Assembly (NCBI RefSeq): GCF_036237315.1
Contig: NZ_CP108356.1
Span: 7,507,501 to 7,571,500, forward strand
Reading direction: 5' to 3'
Length of the DNA: 64,000 nt
Source: Streptomyces sp. NBC_01351
Lineage (GTDB): Bacteria > Actinomycetota > Actinomycetes > Streptomycetales > Streptomycetaceae
Position numbers and translations under genes: made by a program. Of this stretch, positions 34,516 through 43,167 are shown piece after piece. The notes beneath the pieces were generated by a model. It ran no database searches. It was not told where the DNA came from and saw only the letters and a program-made list of their open reading frames with translations. The number at the start of each line of letters is the position of its first letter. The stretch's first letter is position 1.

Positions 34516-37500
34516 ATGCCCCCGCGCCTGAGCATCGTCGTCCCCGTCTACAACGTCGAGCTCTACCTCGACGAGTGCCTGGAATCCATCGCCGCTCAGA
34601 CCTTCGAAGACTTCGAGGTCATCCTCGTGGACGACGGGTCCACGGACACCAGTGCAGTCATCGCCAAGGCATTCGCCGCGAAGGACAAGCGCTTCCGCGT
34701 CGTGATGCAGGAGAACGCGGGCCTGGGTGCCGCGCGTAACGTCGGTGCCCGACACTCCGACAAGGACGCCGAGTACCTCGCCTTCGTCGACAGCGACGAC
34801 ACGATGCCGGACTACGCCTACGAGCGCCTCATCGGCGCGCTCGACGAGACCGGCTCGGACTTCGCCGGCGGCAACGTGAAGCGTTTCCGCTCCGTCGGCA
34901 TGCAGCAGTCCTGGGGCCACCGCGCGGCCTTCGCCAAGACGCAGCTGAAGACCCACATCTCCAAGTTCCCGGCGCTGGTCACCGACCGCACCGCATGGAA
35001 CAAGGTCTACCGGCGCACCTTCTGGGACGAGCACGGCTTCGAGTACCCGGAAGGCATCCTCTACGAGGACGCCCCGGTCAGCATCCCCGCGCACTACTTC
35101 GCCTCCAGCGTCGACATCATCAGCGACTGCGTCTACCACTGGCGGGTCCGCGAGACCGGCGAGCGCTCGATCACCCAGCGCTCCACCGACCCGATCTCCC
35201 TCATCGACCGCGTCAAGTCCGTCCGCCTGGTCCGCGAGTCCCTCAAGGCCAAGCAGGGCGCCAAGTACGTCCGCTACCTGCGCGACTACGACTACAACGT
35301 GCTGAGCGAGGAGCTCCCGCTCCTCTACAAGTACGTCGGTGAGGGCGGCCCGGACTTCCGAGCCGCGTTCGTCAAGGAGGTCGGCGGGCTCGTCCGGGAG
35401 ATCGGCACCGCCCCCTGGTCCGACCTGACCGTCGCCGACCGGCTCAAGGCGTACCTCGCGGGCGAGGGCCGCGTCGAGGACTTCATCGCCCTCCTGAACC
35501 ACCAGCGCGACTTCCACTACAGCGTGCCCGTCAAGGGTCTCGCCCGCCCGCAGGCGGACTACCCCTTCCTGCAGGGCCGCCCGCCGGTCCCCGCCAAGAT
35601 CCTCACCCTCGGCCCGCGCGAGCGCCGGGTGGTCAGCCGTCTGGAGCAGGCAGCCTGGACCGACGGCAAGCTGCTCCTGCGCGGCTACGCCCTCCCGGGC
35701 CACCTCGGTGCCGAGAGCCGTCTCGGCTCCCGCAAGATGCTGGTCTTCCGCGAGGGCGGCAAGCGCCGCCGCTCCGTCGTCAGCACCCGCACGGTCGCCT
35801 CCCCGATGGCCAGCGTGATGTCTCCGCACCTCGCCCTGCGGCACGCGGACTGGGCCGGCTTCACCGCCGTCATCGACCCCTCGATCTTCCAGTCGGGCGG
35901 GAAGTGGCGCGACGGGATATGGACCACCTCCGTCGCCGTCACCGGCGCCGGCGGCCTGCACCGCGCCCGGCTCCGCGGCGGCGAGCACGACACCGGCCAG
36001 AACCCGCCCCCGCACTGGGTGGCCCCCGACGTCCGGATCGTCCCGGCCGTCTCCGGATCCTTCACCGTCCAGGTCGAGGTCGTCGGAGCCCGCGCCCTGG
36101 ACGTTCGGCCCGCGGATGACGACGCCGTCGAGATCACCGGCGAGCTCTCCGCCGAGGTCGGCGCCGTCACCGAGCTGAAGGCCGTGCACGTCACCACCGG
36201 CACCACCGTGGCCTTCCCGCTGGAGACGGCCGCGGCCGCGTCCAGCGGCCGGATCCCCTTCACCGCCCGCGTGGCCCTGGCCGAGCTGGCCGCCGTACCG
36301 GACGCCGAGTGCGAGCCCGGCGAATGGACCCCGGAGCCCTGGAGCCTGTCCGTGGTCGGCGCCGACGGCACCGAGCACCGCATGGTCCACGACGAGCGCG
36401 GTGGCTTCGACGGCCTGGTCGTGCCGCTGCCCGGCACGGACACCGACCGCTCCCTGTTCGCGAAGCGCGGCAACACCGGCCACCTCACGCTCTCCGTGCA
36501 GCCCTCGCCGCCGCTGATCGACGGGGTCTCCGCCGAGAACGGCACGGTGGCCCTGCGCGGCCGCTTCGTCGCGCCCACCGACGAGCCGTACGAGCTGGTC
36601 CTGCACAACGCGCACGGCGTGGAGTTCAGCTACCCCGTCACCCGCGACGGCGACCGCTTCACCGCCGAGTTCGAGCCGGTGCTCCCCGAGGCCTACGCCG
36701 GCCGCACCACCCTCCCCGAGGGCCGCTGGTGGCCCACCATGCGCCCGGTCGCCCAGGGCGGGACCACCGCGGGCCTGCTCGGCGTCGACCGTGGCGCCCC
36801 CGTGCAGATGGCCATCGGCATGCTGTTCGCCGGCCCGCACCCCTTCACCGTCCAGGGGCGGCGGATGCGGGTCGAGACCCGCTTCCACGACCGCATGGTG
36901 CTGGTCGCCGACCCGCTGCTCAGCCCGCACGACCGCTCCAACTACGCCCAGCGCGTCGCACGCTGCGAGACCTACCCGACGCAGCGCGCCCTGCCGGTGA
37001 AGGACATCGTCGTCTACGACACCTTCCAGGGGACCGGCGCCGGCGACTCGCCGCGCGCCATCCACGAGGAGCTGCTGCGCCGAGGCGAGAAGCTGGAGCA
37101 CATCTGGCTGGTCCGCGACGGCCGAGCCGAGGTCCCGGCGACCGCGCGCGCCGTACAGTACGGCAGCGTGGAGTCCTGGGACGTCATGGCCCGCGCCCGC
37201 TACTACGTCACCAACGACAGCGTTCCGCGCAACTTCCAGCGCCGCGCCGGGCAGATCGTCGTACAGACGTGGCACGGCACGCCGATCAAGAAGATCGGTC
37301 ACGACTTCGTCCACGACTACTACACGAGCCCGGAGATCCTGGAGGGCCTGGAGCACGACAGCGCCCAGTGGTCCCTGCTGGCCTCCCCGAGCTCGTACGC
37401 CACGCCGCTCCTCAAGCGGGCCCTCGGCTACGAGGGCGAAGTCATCGAGGTCGGAAGCCCGCGCACGGACGCGCTCGTAAAGCCCGACGCGGAGCGGATC

Positions 37501-38097
37501 GCCGAGGTCCGGCGGCGGCTCGGCCTGCCCGAGGGCAAGAAGGTCGTCCTCTACATGCCGACCTGGCGCGAGAACTGCGAGGGCTGGTCCGGCGGCTACA
37601 AGCTGGACATGCGCATCGACCTGGACGCGGCCCGCCGCGAGCTGGGCGAGGACCACGTCCTGCTGGTCCGCGGCCATCACCACGTGAACGAGCAGGTCCG
37701 TGACGGCGTCCGCGACGGTTTCGTCGTCGACGTCTCCCGCTGGCCCGACGCCGCCGACCTGCTGCTGGTCGCCGACGTGCTGATCTCGGACTACTCCTCC
37801 GCGATCTTCGACTTCGCGCTCACCGACCGGCCGATCCTGCTCTTCACGTACGACCTGGCCCACTACCGGGGCACGCTGCGCGGCTTCAACTTCGATCTGG
37901 AGGCCAAGGCCCCCGGTCCGCTGCTCGCGGACTCGGCGAGCCTGATCGAGGCCGTGCGGAACGCGGACGCGGTCGGCGCGGAGTATGCCGGGGCCCGGGC
38001 GGCGCTGCGCGCCGAGTTCTGCGACGTGGCCGACGGCCGCGCCGCCGAGCGCGTCGTCGACCGCATGCTCGCCATGAACGAGGCCGGCACGCAGTAG
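34516..38097 (+). CDS. GT2 glycosyltransferase fused to CDP-glycerol glycerophosphotransferase (TagF-like)
   Basis: Very large wall-polymer enzyme, 1193 residues. The N-terminal GT-A domain (LSIVVPVYNVE, VDDGSTD at 38-44, VDSDD at 91-95) is followed by a long beta-rich linker (about 340-800). The C-terminal GT-B glycerophosphotransferase domain from about 828 contains WHGTPIKKIGHDF near 920, YMPTWRENCEGW, VRGHHHVNEQ and ISDYSSAIFDFALTDRP. TagF/TarL-type domains polymerise glycerol- or ribitol-phosphate from CDP-activated donors at the inner membrane face; Streptomyces make teichoic-acid-like wall polymers. Two activities in one chain suggest stepwise sugar and polyol-phosphate transfer. It ends at a strong terminator and appears monocistronic. 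Confidence 0.88.
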   Translation: MPPRLSIVVPVYNVELYLDECLESIAAQTFEDFEVILVDDGSTDTSAVIAKAFAAKDKRFRVVMQENAGLGAARNVGARHSDKDAEYLAFVDSDDTMPDYAYERLIGALDETGSDFAGGNVKRFRSVGMQQSWGHRAAFAKTQLKTHISKFPALVTDRTAWNKVYRRTFWDEHGFEYPEGILYEDAPVSIPAHYFASSVDIISDCVYHWRVRETGERSITQRSTDPISLIDRVKSVRLVRESLKAKQGAKYVRYLRDYDYNVLSEELPLLYKYVGEGGPDFRAAFVKEVGGLVREIGTAPWSDLTVADRLKAYLAGEGRVEDFIALLNHQRDFHYSVPVKGLARPQADYPFLQGRPPVPAKILTLGPRERRVVSRLEQAAWTDGKLLLRGYALPGHLGAESRLGSRKMLVFREGGKRRRSVVSTRTVASPMASVMSPHLALRHADWAGFTAVIDPSIFQSGGKWRDGIWTTSVAVTGAGGLHRARLRGGEHDTGQNPPPHWVAPDVRIVPAVSGSFTVQVEVVGARALDVRPADDDAVEITGELSAEVGAVTELKAVHVTTGTTVAFPLETAAAASSGRIPFTARVALAELAAVPDAECEPGEWTPEPWSLSVVGADGTEHRMVHDERGGFDGLVVPLPGTDTDRSLFAKRGNTGHLTLSVQPSPPLIDGVSAENGTVALRGRFVAPTDEPYELVLHNAHGVEFSYPVTRDGDRFTAEFEPVLPEAYAGRTTLPEGRWWPTMRPVAQGGTTAGLLGVDRGAPVQMAIGMLFAGPHPFTVQGRRMRVETRFHDRMVLVADPLLSPHDRSNYAQRVARCETYPTQRALPVKDIVVYDTFQGTGAGDSPRAIHEELLRRGEKLEHIWLVRDGRAEVPATARAVQYGSVESWDVMARARYYVTNDSVPRNFQRRAGQIVVQTWHGTPIKKIGHDFVHDYYTSPEILEGLEHDSAQWSLLASPSSYATPLLKRALGYEGEVIEVGSPRTDALVKPDAERIAEVRRRLGLPEGKKVVLYMPTWRENCEGWSGGYKLDMRIDLDAARRELGEDHVLLVRGHHHVNEQVRDGVRDGFVVDVSRWPDAADLLLVADVLISDYSSAIFDFALTDRPILLFTYDLAHYRGTLRGFNFDLEAKAPGPLLADSASLIEAVRNADAVGAEYAGARAALRAEFCDVADGRAAERVVDRMLAMNEAGTQ

Positions 38098-38165
38098 GCG
38101 GCAGGCGGCCCGGCGTAAGTCGTACGCCGTACGCCGTACGCCGGACGAGCGAAACCAGGCTGGAC

Positions 38166-38216
38166 ACAGACCGGCCCCGGGCCCACCGATGAGTTTCGGG
38201 CCCGGGGCCGGTCTGT
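38166..38216 (+). terminator. Perfect 19-bp hairpin terminator
   Basis: ACAGACCGGCCCCGGGCCC and GGGCCCGGGGCCGGTCTGT pair perfectly over a 13-base loop, 68 bases after the TagF-like stop. It is preceded by three copies of CGTACGC (38121-38141). Confidence 0.85.
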
Positions 38217-38257
38217 ATGTGAGGACGTACCCACGACGTACTCGCCTGGAGGCGGTC

Positions 38258-38740
38258 ATGAGCGGCAACGGATTCACCACGTGCCTGTGGTTCGACGACA
38301 ACGCGGAAGCGGCCGCCGACTACTACGTGTCCGTCTTCAAGGATGGCAGGCTCGGCCGGATCTCCCGCTACACCGAGGCGGGCCCCGGGACGCCGGGGTC
38401 GGTGATGGTCGTCGAGTTCGAGATCAACGGTCAGCAGTTCGTCGGCCTCAACGGCGGTCCGCTCTTCCACTTCTCCGAGGCGATCTCCTTCCAGATCAAC
38501 TGCGAGTCCGAGTCCGAGGCGGACTACTACTACGAGGAGCTGACGAAGGACGGCGGCCAGGAGTCCGCCTGCGGCTGGGTCAAGGACAAGTTCGGGCTGT
38601 CCTGGCAGGTCACCCCGCCCGGCGCCGTCGACCTGGTCTCCGACCCCGACCCGGGGCGGGCTGCCCGGGCCACCGCGGCCATGCTGAAGATGAAGAAGCT
38701 GGACGTGGCGGAGATGCGGCGGGCGGCCGACGCCGCGTAG
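38258..38740 (+). CDS. VOC-family protein (PhnB-like)
   Basis: Protein of 160 residues with the vicinal-oxygen-chelate fold: TTCLWFDDNAEAAADYYVSV, VMVVEFEINGQQFVGLNGGP and the CGWVKDKFGLSWQVTP motif that marks the PhnB/3-demethylubiquinone-methyltransferase-like branch. Members bind a metal or act as binding proteins; function is unknown here. ATG at 38258 follows TGGAGGCGGTC just past the terminator. The product ends with an Ala/Lys-rich helix (MKKLDVAEMRRA). Confidence 0.85.
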   Translation: MSGNGFTTCLWFDDNAEAAADYYVSVFKDGRLGRISRYTEAGPGTPGSVMVVEFEINGQQFVGLNGGPLFHFSEAISFQINCESESEADYYYEELTKDGGQESACGWVKDKFGLSWQVTPPGAVDLVSDPDPGRAARATAAMLKMKKLDVAEMRRAADAA

Positions 38741-38864
38741 TCCACGCGGGGCGGTGCGGGGGGTTTCGGTGCGGGCCTGCCCGGCCTGGGGCGACCCGGC
38801 TGGGGCCGGCCCCGCTTGGGGCGGCTCCGCCTAGGCCGCCGCGCTTGTGCCGGCCCGGCCGTGG

Positions 38865-38970
38865 CCGGGCGCGCGCCGGGGCGTCTCCTCGGGCGTCGAA
38901 CGTGTCGGGGGGTCGGTGGGCCGAGGGTGGTTGTGTTCGACGCCCTGCGGGGACGCCCCACCGCACACCC
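38865..38970 (-). repeat. 106-bp inverted-repeat element, copy A
   Basis: Its reverse complement matches 46391-46496 at 99 of 106 positions. Within it, GGGGCGTC and GGGCGTCGAAC on one side pair with GTTCGACGCCC and GACGCCCC on the other, so the RNA would form a long stem. It lies between the convergent VOC and sirtuin genes and may act as a bidirectional terminator or a mobile MITE/REP-like element. Confidence 0.8.
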
Positions 38971-39006
38971 GGCCCCGTCCGGGCCTGCGGGGATGCCGGT
39001 GCATGC

Positions 39007-39025
39007 CCGGCCCTGTCCGGGCCGG
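39007..39025 (-). terminator. Short hairpin after sirtuin gene
   Basis: CCGGCCC-TGTCC-GGGCCGG, a 7-bp stem with a 5-base loop, lies 12 bases beyond the stop of the reverse-strand sirtuin gene. Confidence 0.45.
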
Positions 39026-39036
39026 CGGGTATCGGC

Positions 39037-39762
39037 TCAGTCGGCGAGGCGGGCCAGCAGGGTGGGGAGGGCGGTGCCGATCGGTTCGCGGACCACCTCG
39101 TCGGCGAGGGAGTCGTACGGGGTCTCCTGGGCGTTCACGATGATCAGCCGGGCCCCGGCCTCCGCGGCCATCCCGGCGAGCGAGGCGGCGGGCTGCACCT
39201 GGAGCGTGGACCCGACGGCGATGAACACCTGGCAGCCCTTGGCCACGGCCATCGCCTGCCCGAGCACCACGGGGTCGAGGCGCTGGCCGAACATCACGGT
39301 CGCCGCCTTGAGGATGCCGCCGCACAGCAGGCAGGCGGGATCCGGCTCCCCGGCGGCGACCCGGGCCAGTGCCTCGTCCATCTCCGACCGGGCGTGGCAG
39401 GCCGTGCACACCACCGCCCGAGCCGTTCCGTGCAGTTCGAACACCTTGCGCGCGGGCATCCCGGCGAGCTGGTGCAGTCCGTCCACGTTCTGAGTGAGGA
39501 CCCGGACCGGGGTGCCGCCGCGTTCCAGCTCGGCGATCGCGAGGTGCGCCGCGTTGGGGCGCGCGGCGAGCGCGCCGAGTTCGGCCCGCATCAGCCAGGA
39601 CCGGCGCCGGATCTCCGGGTCGGCCATGTAGTACGCGTACGTCACGAGCTTCTCGGTGTCCGGCTCCCGGCGCCACAGACCCTGAGGCCCCCGGTAGTCC
39701 GGAATCCCGGAGTCGGTGGACATCCCGGCCCCACTGAACACTGCGACGAGCGGCTTTCCCAT
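39037..39762 (-). CDS. NAD-dependent protein deacylase (sirtuin)
   Basis: Cytoplasmic Sir2-family enzyme, 241 residues, removing acyl groups from lysines while consuming NAD. NAD-binding FSGAGMSTDSGIPDYR (9-24), TQNVDGLH (90-97), catalytic His111 in ELHG and the zinc site Cys119, Cys122, Cys144, Cys147 are all present. It lacks the Ala-Tyr-Arg specificity triad seen in desuccinylases: YYMADPEIRRRSW stands in that region, so deacetylation is more likely. The gene is single, converging on the VOC gene, with a short hairpin after it. Targets are unknown; acetyl-CoA synthetase is a common one in the family. Confidence 0.92.
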   Translation of the reverse strand: MGKPLVAVFSGAGMSTDSGIPDYRGPQGLWRREPDTEKLVTYAYYMADPEIRRRSWLMRAELGALAARPNAAHLAIAELERGGTPVRVLTQNVDGLHQLAGMPARKVFELHGTARAVVCTACHARSEMDEALARVAAGEPDPACLLCGGILKAATVMFGQRLDPVVLGQAMAVAKGCQVFIAVGSTLQVQPAASLAGMAAEAGARLIIVNAQETPYDSLADEVVREPIGTALPTLLARLAD

Positions 39763-40093
39763 GCGCCGACCCTACGGAGGGGCCGCCCGGGTCCGCGACC
39801 CGATTTACCCTCCACCCGGCCCAGGCCGGACAGTGCGGCGTGCACCGTCGGCGTCATGCCCTCCTCGACGCCCGCCTCACGCCGGCCCGCCACCAAATCC
39901 GCCATCCGGAGCACGCGGGTCCCCCCGCTCTCGTCGACGACTCGGACGATCACTCATTTCGGCCGGGGCCCGGAGAAACCCGGGTGCGAACCGGCTCCCG
40001 GAGTGTCGTTTCTGCGGTGAATCCCGCCCTCCACGGGAGTAAGACGCGCGGCGCACCGGGGCGCGCCGACAGGGCCGAGGGTACATATCGGAT
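39763..40093. other. Intergenic region without a convincing gene
   Basis: 331 bases between the divergent sirtuin and secreted-protein genes. A GTG-started reverse frame at 39953 (VIVRVVDESGGTRVLRMADL) has good codon bias but runs across the sirtuin start in another frame. No strong palindrome, repeat or RNA motif is seen apart from promoters expected for the two genes. Confidence 0.5.
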
Positions 40094-40522
40094 ATGAAGC
40101 TCATGCCGTACAGCCTCGGCGTCCTGCCGCTGACCCTGCTCGCCCTGCTGGCCCCGGCGCCCGCCCACGCCCGCCCCGCTCTCCCCGAAGCCTCGCCGGG
40201 CGGGCACACCGCCACCGAGATCGGGCGTTTCCTCACCGATTTCTACGGTGACCACGGCCCCTCCGCCGAGGAGCGCAAGGAGCAGGTATCGCAGCTGCTC
40301 AAGGACAAGCAGGAGGTCGCCAAGGAGGCCGACGTCCTCCTGTGCGCCCAGAACGAACCCCTGGACATCGGCATCGGCGCGGTCACCGTCGCCCAGTCGG
40401 CCGGGGTCGGCTGGGCCACCGTGACCACGGAGTGGGGCGGCGGCACCACGGACACGTTCACCGCGTACGTACGGCTGGACTCCCATCCCATCCGCCTCGA
40501 CGACGTGATCTGCGCGGGCTGA
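40094..40522 (+). CDS. Secreted protein of unknown function
   Basis: Protein of 142 residues with a Sec signal peptide (MKLMPYSLGVLPLTLLALLA, cut near AHA at about 26). The mature part has helical TEIGRFLTDFYGDHG and a Lys/Glu-rich segment (ERKEQVSQLLKDKQEVAKEA), two Cys that may pair (LLCAQNEP and VICAG), and beta-strands at the end. It resembles small extracellular actinobacterial proteins without assigned function. The gap to the ATP-grasp gene is 22 bases, so the two may be co-transcribed. Confidence 0.72.
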   Translation: MKLMPYSLGVLPLTLLALLAPAPAHARPALPEASPGGHTATEIGRFLTDFYGDHGPSAEERKEQVSQLLKDKQEVAKEADVLLCAQNEPLDIGIGAVTVAQSAGVGWATVTTEWGGGTTDTFTAYVRLDSHPIRLDDVICAG

Positions 40523-40544
40523 ACGCCATCCGTAGGGTGGCGCC

Positions 40545-41453
40545 ATGACTACGACGACCGTCCTGTACTGCGCCGACCCGCTGGGCGGGCGCCGCGTCGA
40601 CGCCCACTTCGCGGAGGAGGCCCGGATGCTGCGCGCCGGGGGAGCGGCGACCGCGCTCGTCGACCACGACGCCCTGCTCGCCGGGGACGCCGAGCGGGCG
40701 GTGGCCCGGGTGCCCGCGGGGACGGGTGGGGTCCGGTACCGGGGCTGGATGATCCCCGCCGCCCGGTACGCCGAGCTGGACGAGGCCCTGCGCGGGCGCG
40801 GCGCCGAACTCCTCGTCTCTCCCGAGGCGTACCGCAGGGCCCACGAACTCCCCGGCTGGTACGAGACGTTCGCCGCCCTCACCCCGGTCAGTGCCTGGTT
40901 GCCCACGGCTCCGGGGGAGATCCCGGACGCGGGGCGCCTCACCGCCCTCGCCGCAGGGCTGCCGTCCGGCGCGGCCGTGGTCAAGGACTACGTGAAGTCC
41001 CGCAAGCACGAGTGGCACGAGGCATGTCACGTACCCGACCTGGCCGACCCGGCGGCGCTGCACCGGGTGGTGAGCCGGTTCGTCGAGCTCCAGGACGAGT
41101 TCCTGGCGGGCGGGGTCGTGCTGCGGGCCTTCGAGTCCTTCGTCGCGCCGCGCGGGACGGCCACGGAGGTCCGGGTCTGGTGGCGGGACGGGGAGCCCCG
41201 GCTGTTCACCGCCCACCCCGACAGTCCGGTCGTCGAGGTCGCCGGGATCCCGGCGCGGGACCTCGAACCGGTGCGGGCCGCGGTCCGGGCGCTGGGCTGC
41301 CACTTCGTGACCACCGACCTCGCGCTGCGCGCGGATGGGGTGTGGCGGGTCGTGGAAGTGGGCGACGGGCAGGTCAGTGACCTGCACGCGGAGTTCGATC
41401 TCGCCCTGTTCTGCGCACTCTTGACGGATGATCAGTTTCCTGGTGGTTCGTGA
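40545..41453 (+). CDS. ATP-grasp domain protein (DUF4343-like)
   Basis: Protein of 302 residues with an ATP-grasp-type C-terminal half: the VVKDYVKSRKHEWHEACHVPD stretch (around 145-165, nucleotide-binding Lys residues), AFESFVAPRGTATEVRVWW and LALRADGVWRVVEVGDGQV, where Glu and Asp would bind metal. It matches the uncharacterised Streptomyces DUF4343 family. ATP-grasp enzymes ligate carboxylates to amines or thiols, often in small-peptide biosynthesis; the substrate is unknown. The ATG at 40545 follows GTAGGGTGGCGCC. A GNAT gene follows 21 bases later, suggesting a small operon of peptide-like modification. Confidence 0.75.
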   Translation: MTTTTVLYCADPLGGRRVDAHFAEEARMLRAGGAATALVDHDALLAGDAERAVARVPAGTGGVRYRGWMIPAARYAELDEALRGRGAELLVSPEAYRRAHELPGWYETFAALTPVSAWLPTAPGEIPDAGRLTALAAGLPSGAAVVKDYVKSRKHEWHEACHVPDLADPAALHRVVSRFVELQDEFLAGGVVLRAFESFVAPRGTATEVRVWWRDGEPRLFTAHPDSPVVEVAGIPARDLEPVRAAVRALGCHFVTTDLALRADGVWRVVEVGDGQVSDLHAEFDLALFCALLTDDQFPGGS

Positions 41454-41474
41454 GGATCTGGTACAACACCGGCC

Positions 41475-42323
41475 ATGACGACATTCGAGATCACCGGCGC
41501 GAGTGCCGCCGACATGGAACTGATCCGCTGTTGGGCCGACGAGGAGGGGTGGAACCCGGGGGGCTCGGACCGGTTCGCGTTCGCCGTCGCCGACCCGGAG
41601 GGTTTCCTCGTGGGCCGCCTCGGCGGCGAGCCGGTGGCCTGCATCTCCGCCGTCCGCTACGGCGCCGGCTTCGGCTTCATCGGCTTCTACATCGCCCGCC
41701 CCTCCTTCCGGGGTCAGGGCTACGGCATCCGGCTGTGGGACGCGGCGATGCGCCGGCTCGACGGGCGGCTCGTCGGCCTGGACGGGGTCGTCGCCCAGCA
41801 GGACAACTACCGCAAATCCGGCTTCCGTCATGCATGGAACAACATTCGCTACGAGGGTGTGCCCCGGGGCGAAGGGGGCGACGGTGGCCGGGTCGAGGTC
41901 GTCGACGCGGCCTCGCTGCCCTTCGCCCGGCTCGCGGCCTACGACCGGCGGTTCTTCCCCGAGCCCCGGGACGCCTTCCTGTCCGCCTGGACCGCCCTGC
42001 CCGGCCGCACGGCGCTCGCCGCCGTACGGGACGGCCGCATCGAAGGGCTCGGCGTCATCCGCCCGGGCAGCGCCGCCCACCGGATCGGCCCGCTGTACGC
42101 CGCCGACACGGAGGTGGCGGCCGCGTTGCTGCGCGGCCTCTCCCGGTCCGCGCCCGGCGCGGCGGTGACCGTGGACGTGCCCGACGCCAACCCGGACGCC
42201 GCCCCGCTGTTCGAATCGCTGGGCCTGGCGCCCGCGTTCGAGACGGCCCGCATGTACACCGGCCCGGCCCCGGAACTCCCCCTGGCCGAGCTCTTCGGGG
42301 TGACCAGCCTCGAACTGGGTTGA
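41475..42323 (+). CDS. GNAT N-acetyltransferase with second GNAT-like domain
   Basis: Acetyl-CoA-dependent transferase of 282 residues. The N-terminal GNAT domain has the acetyl-CoA loop RPSFRGQGYGIRLWDA (about 75-90) and DGVVAQQDNYRKSGF. The C-terminal 130 residues (FARLAAYDRRFFPEPRDAF and AALLRGLSRSAPG) resemble the YitH/HolE acetyltransferase-like extension. It follows the ATP-grasp gene in the same direction and converges on the subtilisin-inhibitor gene. The acceptor is unknown. Confidence 0.87.
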   Translation: MTTFEITGASAADMELIRCWADEEGWNPGGSDRFAFAVADPEGFLVGRLGGEPVACISAVRYGAGFGFIGFYIARPSFRGQGYGIRLWDAAMRRLDGRLVGLDGVVAQQDNYRKSGFRHAWNNIRYEGVPRGEGGDGGRVEVVDAASLPFARLAAYDRRFFPEPRDAFLSAWTALPGRTALAAVRDGRIEGLGVIRPGSAAHRIGPLYAADTEVAAALLRGLSRSAPGAAVTVDVPDANPDAAPLFESLGLAPAFETARMYTGPAPELPLAELFGVTSLELG

Positions 42324-42401
42324 GGCGCAAGGTGGTTGGACACCCTCGGTGAGCCGGACGGCGGTCGCACGGCGCCGCCCGGCCCGCCCCCTCGCGGCCG
42401 G

Positions 42402-42884
42402 TCAGAAGTCGAACAGCATCCCGGTCGTGCCGCGCAGGCCGCACGCGTTGCCGAAGGTGTGCGCGTAGCTCAGCCGCCGGCCGTCCCACACCCCGTCGGC
42501 CGTCACCGTCATCGGATTCCACTCCCTCGTACATGCGGTGTCGGCGGCCGGGGCGGTCACCGCGTCCAACCGGGCTCCGTACTCACGTAATTCCGCGCAC
42601 GCGCCGACCGGGTCCGGGTGCGTGCCGCCGGGCGTCGGAGTGCATGCGAGCGTCACCGCGCGCAGCACCGTACCCCGGCGGGCGTTGTCCCCGGCGGTGA
42701 CGGCGAGCACGAGCGCGGAGGGCGCGTACAGGCTCGCCGTGGCGGCCGGTCCTGCGGCCGGTCCGGCCGGTCCGGCGGGGGCGGACGGTGTGGCGCCGGC
42801 CGAGCCGGGCCACGCCAGCGCGGTCAGCGCGGTGAGCGCCATGGCGGCGGATCCGAGCCCGAGACTCCTTGCGATGGACCGCAT
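42402..42884 (-). CDS. Subtilisin inhibitor (SSI family), Arg at P1, contains TTA codon
   Basis: Secreted Streptomyces subtilisin inhibitor, 160 residues: signal peptide (MRSIARSLGLGSAAMALTAL, cleavage near SAGA at about 31), Ala/Gly/Pro spacer, then the inhibitor fold from LYAPSALVLAV. Disulfides Cys81-Cys96 and Cys118-Cys148 match SSI. The reactive loop CTREWNP aligns to CPMVYDP of SSI, giving Arg120 as P1 and predicting trypsin-like as well as subtilisin inhibition. Leu99 is TTA (42588-42590, reverse strand), so it should be bldA-dependent, as known for such inhibitors in S. coelicolor. The ATG at 42884 follows AAGGGAGTGTTCGAA on the reverse strand. Confidence 0.93.
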   Translation of the reverse strand: MRSIARSLGLGSAAMALTALTALAWPGSAGATPSAPAGPAGPAAGPAATASLYAPSALVLAVTAGDNARRGTVLRAVTLACTPTPGGTHPDPVGACAELREYGARLDAVTAPAADTACTREWNPMTVTADGVWDGRRLSYAHTFGNACGLRGTTGMLFDF

Positions 42885-43167
42885 TTCGAACACTCCCTTG
42901 GGTTGACGTTTCGGATAGCGGACGCAGTCTTGCCCACTCGGGCCGTGAACGCCCGTTCGCACCACCGTTTTTCGTCACCGATCGTGTACGGATGAGTGCA
43001 GACGGCAGCGTTCCGCATGGGGCTGACCTGTGGGGGAGCGGCTCGTCGAATCGGCCGAACACCGACGGGGAGACGCCCCCGAAACCTCCGGGGGTATGGC
43101 CTGCCCTACCCCCGGGACACCCTCTGGACCCGCTGTGCCGGGCCGCCCGGGACGGTTGGCTTGAGGC

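Noticed and set aside
38121..38141. Three tandem CGTACGC units
   Set aside because: Short and next to a terminator; likely trivial repeat with no separate function.
34477..38301. A 1274-codon reverse-strand open frame opposite the TagF-like gene
   Set aside because: It is the antisense shadow of a real gene; long open frames on the other strand are expected at this GC level, its composition is Gly/Val/Asp/Arg-rich without domains, and it spans a strong terminator.
39642..39953. Reverse-strand frame VIVRVVDESGGTRVLRMADL and onward upstream of the sirtuin
   Set aside because: The first 45 codons look protein-like, but the frame then runs into the sirtuin gene out of phase. It could be a decayed gene; not enough to annotate.
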